A stretch of 64,000 nt of DNA from Acanthopleura granulata (taxonomy: Eukaryota; Mollusca; Polyplacophora; Chitonida; Chitonidae). This document shows, piece by piece, positions 9,403 through 18,330 of this stretch. Below the pieces are notes generated by a model. The model saw only the letters and a program-made list of their open reading frames with translations, had not been told where the DNA came from and searched no databases. The position numbers and the translations under genes are program-made. The stretch is from positions 9,964,172-10,028,171 of the forward strand of contig JABBOT010000080.1 in NCBI GenBank assembly GCA_016165875.1, written 5' to 3'. How positions within the stretch are numbered: the stretch's first letter is position 1; every line of letters starts with the position of its first letter.

Positions 9403-12255
9403 ATGGATGTTTTCACGCACACGGGACGTAGGTCCGTACAAGGAACAGTACTTGTAATACTGCTGCATTTACCTCTCATTCGAACAGCGCCGCCTATCAC
9501 AAGATCCGACGTGCCTGGAGCAGATGTAACAAGAAATGTCGACATCATCAACACGACTAAGGGTACTTGGTATATGGGTACGGTCGATGTTATCAAATCC
9601 TCAGTTCTGGTCCCATCTTCAACTAGTGTAGATACCACCAACACGACACACACTGCTACGTCTACAGCTGGTGATGCTACCAAGCCGGCACTACCAAATA
9701 TGCCTACATCCAGTGTCGATGCTCCCAATACGGCACTCCCGACTACGTCTAAGGCCAGTGCCAGTGCTACAAACACGGCACTTATGACTACGTCCACTGT
9801 CAATGTTACCAACAAGGCACTCCCAACTACGCCTACTATAAGTGTCGGTGCTATCAACAATACACTCTTGACAACGTCTAAGGCCAGTGTCGGTGCCACC
9901 AAAATGACACTCCCAATTACGTCTACAGCTAGTGTCACTGCTACCAACACGGCACTCCCGACTACATTCAAAGAAAATGTTGGCGCTACCAACATGACAC
10001 TCCCATCTAAATCTACAGCCAGTGTTGATGCAGCCAACACGGCACTCCCAACTGCGTCTACTCTCAGTGTCAGTGCCACCAACACGGCACTCTTGATTAC
10101 GTCTACAGCTAGTGTCGGTGCTACCAATACCGCACCCTCGACTGTGTCTACTTTCAGTGTCAGTGCGACCAACAGGGCAGTCCCGATTACGCTTACGGTA
10201 AGTGTCGGTGCTACCAGCAAGACACTCTCGACAACGTCTAAGACCAGTGTCGGTGCTATCAACACCGCACTTACGACTACGCCTACCGTAAATGTCGATG
10301 TTACCAACAAAACACTCTCGACTACATCTAAGATCAGTGTCGGTGCTACCAAAATGACACTCCCAACTACGTCCACAGCCAGTGACGGTGCTACCAACAC
10401 GACACTCCTAACTACATCTACAGCTCGCACAGTGTTCATTCCAAAAACAGCGATTCCAGATCTGCCCGACAGCTGGCGTGAGTACTGTAGAACATCAGAG
10501 ACCTTCATAAGATGGAATTTTATCACTCTCTCGGCTGATGAAGTTAGTGGGATGACACAGATTCTCTGTTATATTGAAGCAGGTCAGCACTTGCTGTTAA
10601 CAGATTTTCGTAAATGGGCAGTCACGTTCCATTATCGAGCTAAAATGGCTATTAAAGTGATTTGTAACGCAGACAAACCAGGCGCTTTCAGTGTGCCTTG
10701 GCCAATGAAGATTAATGGCTTGGTGTACTTAGAAATTCATGAATGCAACTTACCAGATTATTATTCGGAATATTTCAATCAAAGCGTAACCATTATTCCA
10801 GATGAGTTACGTGTGTTAGACTTAATAAACTGCATCATACAGACCAGTGTTCTAGAAATTATTCACGTGATAAAAAACCTTGAAAAAATGCTAAGAGATG
10901 TTGAATGTGGTCCCTTGAGTTTAGAACGCTTTACGATTCGAAATTTAAGGTATGACATCGAATTCCCGGATTATGATGACAAGAACTGGTATGACTATGT
11001 CGACTATTACAGCGACATGCTTTGGTTGAAATATCACAATTCTAATTTTCAATGTAACTTCAAACACTTGCGCTACATAGATGAGAGTTGCATTGAGTCG
11101 ATGTCAGGGAAGCACTTGTTTGCATTACAGGCGAAGTCCTTTTATCCTGAGCTGAAAGTGTACAACTTGTCTCATGTTGGATTGCGCAGTACACCCTTTG
11201 GACTTTACCAATGGCGTCGAACGATGGAAAAATTGGTTTATCTGGACCTTTCTCACAACAGCATTTCCGAGATCGACTTTACGGAGTACGGGTTTGCCAA
11301 AGACGGCATAGGTACCATCAATCTGCAGTTTAACAGCATTAAGCAGTTGAGGAAAAGTGATTTGGACACACTTCGTCGAATTAAATCAGCCACCATAGAT
11401 ATCCGTAATAACTTGATCGACTGCTCCTGTGGAATGCTGCAAGACTTTCACGATTTTCTAAAAACTCCTGATCTTGGAAGGTACGAGTATTTGCGAGATT
11501 TACGCTGTGGTTGGCCGGAGATGTATCGCGGCAAAAGAGCCAGCGATTTGACGGAATTGCAAGCCCAGTGTACCGAGGGCCTGTTCGCACTGACAGGTGT
11601 GCTGGGCTGCCTGGTGTTAATTCTTGTTGTTGTCGTCTTAATTCTCTGGAGATTTAGGCGGGAAGTTGTAATTCTGGTGTACACCAGACTTCACATCCTG
11701 TTACCATGTCAGGCTATGGGCAGTTTGGAAAGCAAAGATTTTGACGCCTTTATTTCCTACAGCAGCAGGGATGACGACTGGGTCCTGAAGACGCTTGTAA
11801 AAAATCTGGAAAGCCAGGAGAATGGTTCGTCAGGCTTCAAGCTCTGTGTACATCATCGCGATTTCGAGATTGGGGCGGCCATTTCAGACAACGTGGTGAG
11901 AAGTGTGGAATCCAGCCGTCACACCGTTATGGTTCTGTCGCGCAATTTCGTTCAGAGTGAATGGTGCATCTACGAATTCAGAACTGCAATGCAACAAAGC
12001 CTACAGGAACGAAGGAAGCATTTGATACTCATTATATTGGAAGAGGTTCCTAAATCGGAGCTAGACGCAGACCTCCGAAAATGTTTGGAAACTTTCACTT
12101 ATATCAAAGCAGGAGACACGCTATTCTGGGACAAACTGAGGTATTCTCTGTCAGTGCAGAATAATCGTAGATCCACCATTCGTTCCACTTCATCGAGCGC
12201 CGAGCTCAGCGACAATGAGATTCTCAAGTCATCAATCAACAACAACATGGTTTGA
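9403..12255 (+). CDS. Toll-like receptor with mucin-like repeat region (TLR-a), single exon, 950 aa
   Basis: An intronless type I membrane receptor. Residues 1-29 look like a signal peptide (h-region TVLVILLHLPLI, possible cleavage after RTA). Residues 72-339 are about eighteen 15-residue Ser/Thr-rich repeats. The ectodomain (about 340-725) has few clear LRRs: LVYLDLSHNSISEID, then IGTINLQFNSIKQL, then an LRRCT with C674-x-C676 and a later LRCGWP. The membrane segment is 726-749, followed by RFRREVV. The TIR domain (about 778-916) has box 1 FDAFISYS, box 2 CVHHRDFEIG and box 3 FWDKLRYSL; the usual BB-loop proline is Ile. One cysteine cluster next to the membrane fits a single-cysteine-cluster TLR. 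The expected role is pathogen or damage sensing through TIR adaptors; the ligand is unknown. The start was chosen because it directly precedes the signal peptide. The gene has a broken duplicate at 62206. Confidence 0.92.
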   Translation: MDVFTHTGRRSVQGTVLVILLHLPLIRTAPPITRSDVPGADVTRNVDIINTTKGTWYMGTVDVIKSSVLVPSSTSVDTTNTTHTATSTAGDATKPALPNMPTSSVDAPNTALPTTSKASASATNTALMTTSTVNVTNKALPTTPTISVGAINNTLLTTSKASVGATKMTLPITSTASVTATNTALPTTFKENVGATNMTLPSKSTASVDAANTALPTASTLSVSATNTALLITSTASVGATNTAPSTVSTFSVSATNRAVPITLTVSVGATSKTLSTTSKTSVGAINTALTTTPTVNVDVTNKTLSTTSKISVGATKMTLPTTSTASDGATNTTLLTTSTARTVFIPKTAIPDLPDSWREYCRTSETFIRWNFITLSADEVSGMTQILCYIEAGQHLLLTDFRKWAVTFHYRAKMAIKVICNADKPGAFSVPWPMKINGLVYLEIHECNLPDYYSEYFNQSVTIIPDELRVLDLINCIIQTSVLEIIHVIKNLEKMLRDVECGPLSLERFTIRNLRYDIEFPDYDDKNWYDYVDYYSDMLWLKYHNSNFQCNFKHLRYIDESCIESMSGKHLFALQAKSFYPELKVYNLSHVGLRSTPFGLYQWRRTMEKLVYLDLSHNSISEIDFTEYGFAKDGIGTINLQFNSIKQLRKSDLDTLRRIKSATIDIRNNLIDCSCGMLQDFHDFLKTPDLGRYEYLRDLRCGWPEMYRGKRASDLTELQAQCTEGLFALTGVLGCLVLILVVVVLILWRFRREVVILVYTRLHILLPCQAMGSLESKDFDAFISYSSRDDDWVLKTLVKNLESQENGSSGFKLCVHHRDFEIGAAISDNVVRSVESSRHTVMVLSRNFVQSEWCIYEFRTAMQQSLQERRKHLILIILEEVPKSELDADLRKCLETFTYIKAGDTLFWDKLRYSLSVQNNRRSTIRSTSSSAELSDNEILKSSINNNMV
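9616..10419 (+). repeat. Coding 45-bp tandem repeat (about 18 units) for the mucin-like region
   Basis: Seventeen 15-codon units and one 13-codon unit with consensus close to TxSVGATNTALPTTS. The recurrent DNA word is AGTGTCGGTGCTACCAACA. Units are Thr/Ser-rich with scattered Asn-x-Thr sequons, as expected for an O-glycosylated stalk. Units have diverged from each other, and the number is the same in the duplicate (62419-63222), so the array is not a young unstable satellite. Confidence 0.92.
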
Positions 12256-12271
12256 TTTGCGATGTGGAGAA

Positions 12272-12402
12272 CCTGCTTATGGTCGTAAGTTTCCCCCGAA
12301 CTGTGCCCGGTTTCTTCCCTCCGTAATGCTTACCACCGTCGTATAAATGAAATATTCTTGAGTACGACATAAAAAACCAATCAAATGAATAAATAAGTGG
12401 AG
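12272..12402 (+). repeat. SINE family A tail just after the TLR-a stop codon
   Basis: Begins 17 bases after the stop codon and reads GCCCGGTTTCTTCCCTCCG, ACCACCGTCGTATAAATGAA, ATATTCTTGAGTACGACAT and AATCAAATGAATAAATAAG. It probably lies in the 3' UTR and carries AATAAA-like words that might end the transcript. Confidence 0.75.
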
Positions 12403-14125
12403 ATAAACGGTTAGCTTCACATCTTTATATTTCATAGTGTCATGGTGATGTGTTTTGGCAGAAGACATTTTACAAATGTGCTTCATAAATAATGGAAATT
12501 TGAACTTCACATGGATGCAGTATATAAAAGTGACATATTTATTTATTTAAAGTGTGTGTTTTTAATACATTCGTACGGAAAGCTAAGTTTCTGGGTGACC
12601 TAAACAAGAATGGGCGGGCTACTCCACATAGCCTTTGTTAAGGACCTAGTTAGTCAACTAACCCAAACCCGCAGCTAAACCAGCGAAGGCTGTATTCGAT
12701 CTTCCATGACGTTGGTCAGAGGCGCATGGGCCACTTTACGAACACATTTTTTTAGACGAATGGACTAGCGAGAAGTGCCCTGGAAACGCTGTATGATAAA
12801 TTGATCAAAGCATTTAAATGCAAAAAAGACGCAGTCGTTCCTGACTGTACATGGGTGGTCCGGTCCAAGCTGTACAGACCTAGTCTCTCTGTGATATTTC
12901 ATCTCTACGTGATATTTCACCATGTCTGTGAGTTCTTGATGAGAAAATGATTACCATAAACTTAAGGGCAGAGGAAACTGAACACGCCATCATGGATCCG
13001 AATTTTGACTGTAGCTGCTCAGGACAGGCATAAGTGTGTAGATTGGTTTTTAATTTACTCGATGGTAGAATTACAAATCTGTGGCAATCTTGAGTAAACT
13101 AACTTTAAGAGCTTCATATATTGCTGTAAATGATATGCATGTACTAGATCTATTTATTATTATGTTTTATACTTTGATATCGGCAATTCTCGATAATCGC
13201 ATGTTATTTGTTATTTTGTCAAAAGTGCACGTAAATCAGATGGTCATCGAACTTCTGTGATACATTCATGGAATGTTTTAAAAGTTTTACTTGTTCACTG
13301 AACCATACCGGACGAATGGTTTCAATAACGTCTTGACACGTGCATGCTTTTTTGGTCATTATCTTAACACATGTATATATCATTTGAAAAAATTGTAATT
13401 TTGTTTTATGTCCAGTTTTTTTTAGATCTAAGTATGTGGTAAAAGTTTCAAATATGCGGATATGAATGATAATGTCGTTTCTTTGATAACATTATCACAT
13501 TTTCTTCAAGGTCTTCCAGAATGTTTCGCTGCGAATGACAGAATTGAGTGATACAGAGTTACCTCCCTTTAATGCAGCAGACGTATGTACTGATTATCGG
13601 GTTTTCTGCATGGCTAGTTGGTCTGGTTTACAAGTAAAATGAATAACAACAAATAGCACTTTCTTTGATCTTGAGTAATGATCGTTTGCTTCTGACAGTT
13701 CTAGACTGACTACAACAACCATTGTCTGTTTGTGAGACTGGTGTTTGACGATTTTCTAAAATCAACATTTTTGCCAATTTTTTTATAGATTTGTGCTTGC
13801 AAAATTTTTGTCCAAGTTTCAACCTGTCATGACCAAAATGCTGCTTCACTCTCTGGACTGCCAGGCCGAAGACACGAGGTATGGGGTCCAACTGAAGCAT
13901 ACAATATACTGACATCGTGAAGTACAGTACCAAGAATGCACAGTTTTAAAGTCGTGTGAAGTCGAGTGGCATACTGTACGTCCTTCAAATTCCTTCACGC
14001 ATAAACAAGACCCTCGTCACATACATGTGAAAAAATTCTTGAACACCGCCTTAAATACAAATTGTGGGCCTTCGTGGTCGAGGAGGTTTAGGTCATTTAG
14101 ATATAACATTTTTATTTTTGATTCT

Positions 14126-14368
14126 AGGGGTCGGTTAGCATGCTAACGCAGCATATTGACCCAGGTGCCTCTCATCAATGCGGTCGCTGTGAGTTCAAGT
14201 CCAGCTCTTGCTGGCTTCCTCTCCGGCCGTATGTGGGAAGGTCTGCCAGCAACCTGCGAATGGTCTCCCGGGCTCTGTCCGGTTTCCTCCCACCACAATT
14301 CTGGCCACCGTTGTATGAGTGAAATATTCTTTTACACGGCGTAAAACACCAAATAAATAAATAAATCA
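14126..14368 (+). repeat. SINE family A, near full length, + strand
   Basis: Has a damaged tRNA-like head (GGGGTCGGTTAGCATGC), TGACCCAGGTGCCTCTCATC, the B-box TGTGAGTTCAAGTCCAGC, the body, and a 3' tail of AAATAAATAAATAAA. Confidence 0.85.
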
Positions 14369-14377
14369 TTGCAATCG

Positions 14378-14521
14378 TGGGAAGGTCCGCCGACAACCTG
14401 CGGATGGTCCTGGGTTTCCTACTGGCTCTGCACGGTTTCCTACCACCATAATGTTGGGCGCCGTCGTGTAAGTAAAATATTCTTGAGTACGGAATAAAAC
14501 ACTAATGGAATAAATAAATAC
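14378..14521 (+). repeat. Second, 5'-truncated SINE family A in tandem
   Basis: Starts at GTGGGAAGGTCCGCCGACAA and ends in GAATAAATAAATA. It lies directly behind the SINE at 14126 and is more diverged, so it is a separate insertion or a partial duplication. Confidence 0.75.
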
Positions 14522-15226
14522 GACTCCAGTTAATAAATAATGCTGGCTTGACCATGTGTTTTTTTTAACAATACATTAAAGAAATGCACAATTACTGAAT
14601 AATTTTAAGTCTGAGCTGTTGTGCAGTTTGTCTCCAGCAAACTCCATTATTTAATGCATTGCTTAATTACACTTGATAATGTCATTTAAACGCCTTTAAT
14701 AACAGCAAGATACAACCCAGCTAACAGCTGTTGTACATATTCTTTTGTCCACTTATAGAAGCTGGTGTCATTCTAGCAATATTTACTGTCAGAATGCCAC
14801 TGATTACATACATAACCTTATAAAAGTTTTCGGCATACGATGCCAGATGCATGACACCCTGACACATGATATTCTTTTCTAGCCTGGCACATGGGTTACT
14901 AGAACTTGACCAATCCACTTGCGCCTCTAGCTGTTAGAGGAAGTCCATGTTGATCTACTACGGTTACTGCCTTCGCAAGTTTAGACATGATCTGGTTCGT
15001 ATATCTGTTTACCACCCTGGACTCATTCTCGCGAAACTTCCAAGAACACAAAACTATAGCATAGCTCGTGAAAACCAGCGCACCGACGGTGGGGTCATGT
15101 AGTTGGCGAATGGTTACACGTGACCCATGTCGCCCAGTCTTTTGTCAGTTTATCTCAGTTCGTGACTGGAGAAGGAAAAGTAAAACGACACCAAAATCAG
15201 ACGAAAGAGCGTTTATTTTTTTTTTT

Positions 15227-15558
15227 ATTTTCTCTTTCAGGAGAAAAGAGTGTTTGAAAACATTTTTGTGTGGTGGTTATTTGGGACCAACTCTATATAT
15301 TGTCTTTGCGTTATCATGATCCAGATGACGACGTTGCACATATTTATTACATATATTCGCACTAGAATCTGGTCTCAACAACAAATGTGTTCAACCTGGA
15401 TTTTGATCATATTTATGTATTTATTTTTATATATTCATAAACTCAGATTATCCTTATTGAGAGCAGTATTATGTAAAGATTATATATACCAAGAGGTGGT
15501 CCCAAATAACCACCATACAAAAATATTTCAAATAATCTTTTCTCCTGAAATAGAAAAT
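15227..15558. mobile_element. Inverted-repeat (foldback/MITE-like) element with arms of about 75 bp
   Basis: The left arm (about 15227-15302), with TTTCAGGAGAAAAGA and GGTGGTTATTTGGGACCA, is mirrored by the right arm (about 15480-15558), with TGGTCCCAAATAACCACC and TCTTTTCTCCTGAAA. Arms match at about 85-90% by eye. The 177-base centre has no long reading frame. No clear target-site duplication. Confidence 0.75.
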
Positions 15559-15643
15559 GGAAATAAATGTTAAAGAGTACAGCTGAAGCAGAATTAAGTA
15601 AAAACAGTAAGGGTGATGTTAATAGCAAATTTATGACATTTGA

Positions 15644-15836
15644 GTATTTATTTATTTGATTTGTGTTTAACGCCGTACTCGTTCACTTGAACGACCAGTA
15701 TTATGGGGAAACCTATGATCATCCGCACGTTACTGGCGGGCCTTTACACGTACGACAGGAGAGGCAGCCAACGTGAACTGGGCTTGAAATCACAGCAGTC
15801 GCATTGGTGAGAGGCATATTGCTGTACTAGCACTGA
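15644..15836 (-). repeat. SINE family A, - strand, degenerate
   Basis: TATTTATTTGATTTGTGTTT, AACGCCGTACTCG, GACCAGTATTATGGGGAAAC and GTCGCATTGGTGAGAGGC occur in family order; several internal deletions. Confidence 0.7.
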
Positions 15837-16209
15837 CTTCTTGCCATGGTTATAGAAGTACCATTGACTGACAACTCTTCTGAGCATGTGTCGGTCTTGT
15901 GGCGGAAGTGTGAATTGTGGCAAATATGTTAGCTTGCATTTTTAAATATTTCGTCACGCAGATAGAACAATGCGTTCGTTGAGTGAAGGCAGAATAGATG
16001 ATGTTCTTCCTACAAGCTATCTTGCTGCTTTGTTAGTGTAACGAGACATTAGGTTGACGATAACATAGCATTATGTTGCTGAAACACAAGGTATTCTACC
16101 ATTAACATCATAATAGTGTGTTAAAAATTTAAGAAAATTTGCCTTTAGAGTGTATGCCTCTTTTACCAGTTTGTCATGCCCAAGTCTTTGAGTCTTGAAA
16201 TAAGAGATG

Positions 16210-16357
16210 GACGAGTGAATAAACAATCATGGTATAACGTCTAGTCCACATTACTTCAGCCATATCGTGACGAGGAAATGAATTAACATGAATAAACGAT
16301 CATGGTATAACCTCAAGTCGACAATATTTCAGCCACAGTCTCGTGACGAGGAACTAA
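16210..16357 (+). repeat. Two-copy tandem repeat of about 75 bp
   Basis: AATAAAC(A/G)ATCATGGTATAAC is followed each time by a TTTCAGCCA or CTTCAGCCA word and CGTGACGAGGAA. Nothing else is recognised here. Confidence 0.65.
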
Positions 16358-17130
16358 ATCGTTGAAAATGGAATTGTCAGGTGAAATGTTAGGTGATTTC
16401 TAACTAGGTAATCTCAGTTTCATTGCCATAGTATTTGCATGCAATTATGGTGTAATTGAGTTTATGGTGTAACCAATATACACACACCACATGAGTTGTT
16501 ACGCCAACAAAACAAAATCCCACCCAGACGAACATCATCATTGATTGGTTGAGAGATAAATAAACTGATGATGTCATATCTTCGGTCTAAATCTCCGCAC
16601 TTCAAGTGTGTCGTGACACAGCATATAATTTATATCTTAGCAGGGGGTACATTCACATGTAGTCACGACTGCAAGAATAACATTATCGGTATTGCAGTTT
16701 ACCTTAGGGACTGCCACTCACGACAGGGAGGTGGTACGTTTCAGCGATCTTTATACTATAGGGTCAACAGGATCTTTGCTAAGTATACATATATATGCTG
16801 TAGACCTATACACGGAAATGAGAAGTAATAGTGAGGTTTTTATAAGCATTTGTCAGGAATACACAAAATTTCTGGCGAGGCTTCCCTCGCCCTTTCATCT
16901 GACTGCAGTAATATAAGAGAGGGATTCTTGAGTATGGCCTTTAACACTTGCCTATCAAACCAACAAATAAAAAACTAAATATTAATTTCGCCAGAATAGA
17001 CGTTATCTGTTTTCAAGGCTATCTTTTTCACAATGTATTACAATTCCTTGGTCTATATCTTGAATCAGATTTTTTACATTTGTACTGTACTCGTATTAAA
17101 GTACATCCTCATTTATAAGGTAAGGTTTGA

Positions 17131-17376
17131 TTTATTTATTTGATTGGTGTTTTTCCCCGTACTCAGGAATATTTCACTTTACGGCGGCGGCCAGCATTAT
17201 GGTGGGAGGAAACCTGTCAGAGCCCGGTGGAAACGCAAGGCCATCTTCAGATTGCTGGCAGACTTTCCCACGTACAGTCGGAGCTTGACTTGAAGTCACA
17301 GTGAACGCATTGGTGGGAGCCTTCTGGATCATTGCGCTGCTTTAGCGCGCTAAACAACTGAGCCACAGAGACCCCC
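17131..17376 (-). repeat. SINE family A, full length, - strand
   Basis: Runs from TTATTTATTTGATTGGTGTT to the tRNA-like head, which reads in reverse complement CTCTGTGGCTCAGTTGTTTA followed by GCGCGC. The A-box and B-box (TGTGACTTCAAGTCAAG in reverse complement) are spaced as in a tRNA. Confidence 0.85.
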
Positions 17377-18169
17377 GGTAAGGTTTGATACTTCCTGCTT
17401 GGCTGATAATTTAGAAAATGAATGCAATAAAATAGAAAATGGGCGAAAAAGCAACATTTCTTCCGTGATCCTGGTTCGAGCTTGTTTATGGTTGTTTTCT
17501 TTTCATATTCAGTCCATTTCACCAAGGCGTGAAATTTTCACAAAGCTAAACAGAAATGTCCCAGTGTAACTGCTAGAAGTACTTGCTTAAAGGGTGTGTT
17601 AATTTTCAGTGTTTGATTTGAGCAACAAATTTATGGGACATTTCTTCGTCCCGGACACGAGTTAGAGTGAGTTGTACACAAGAAGAGCTTTGTCGCACTG
17701 GGGCGTGCCGGCGTATATACCGGTTAGGCAAGTATTCGGACTGGCTTTGTAAATTGAATCTGAAACGTATGTTGAGGTGCTATCATTTTCCTTTTGTCGT
17801 AGGCGTTCTAGCACCAATATATTTGCTGGAATAATTCAAACGACTTTGCTTTCTTATTTTCAGCGACGAGCCTGTTTGATCAGTTCTCTACTGATCTCAG
17901 TTACTGACCTGAAACCAAGTATGGGTGGGAGAGCCAGTGTTTATAGAAGACAGCAGGAAATGGGAATTCAAGTATATAGGCTGAAGAATCTTGATAATGC
18001 TAGCCACGATATAGGCGGGGAAAATGAGAATAGTTGGAATGGCAATGGCTGAAAATCCAAAACAGGGCTAAATTCATGGTCGAACAGATATGCTGTTAGC
18101 CATGACCGAAGGTTGCAAGAGCTCGGCAATATAGGATAGATTTAATAACAGTTTGGCAACACATAAGAT

Positions 18170-18330
18170 GGTGTAGGCTAAAGTTGCATTAAATGCTGAA
18201 ATTCAACGTCCGAGGCTGAAGAGCCAAATACTTGAAATGACGTACCAGGATGGAGCCGTACAAATACTTTGAATGCTGCAGGTTAATGAGCCGCAAAAAC
18301 ACTTTGAATGCTGTAAGCCAAAGTACATAA
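18170..18330 (+). repeat. Degenerate minisatellite, block 1 (block 2 at 19195-19350)
   Basis: Units of roughly 38 bases built on AATACTTTGAATGCTGCAGG and GCTGAAGAGCC. The same words recur in block 2 (GTACTTTGAATGATGTAGGG, GGGCTGAAGAACC). The intervening 860 bases differ, as if an element had been inserted into one array. Confidence 0.55.

Larger units (their letters stand above)
2105..11197 (+). repeat. Large direct segmental duplication, copy 1 (partner 55207-64000)
   Basis: From TCTACGGGTTATGTCA at 2105 onward the sequence aligns almost base for base with 55207 onward. The coordinate offset is 53102 at the start and 52798 at the window end. The change is mostly one 275-base segment (about 9061-9335) present only here, plus small indels in simple repeats. 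Copy 1 extends to at least 11197, where the partner runs off the window; its real end is not visible. Confidence 0.95.
12403..17130. other. Intergenic DNA right of TLR-a
   Basis: No convincing gene. Holds SINEs at 14126-14368, 14378-14521 and 15644-15836, an inverted-repeat element at 15227-15558 and a two-copy tandem repeat at 16210-16357. The stretch 12403-14125 shows nothing I recognise beyond AT-rich sequence and a GAGTTACCTCCCTTT word near 13557 of a kind I associate with mollusc transposon ends. Confidence 0.5.

Noticed and set aside
9387..10526. 379-codon antisense frame as a gene
   Set aside because: It follows the 45-bp repeat of the sense gene, has no domain, signal or start context of its own, and its length is explained by repeat periodicity.
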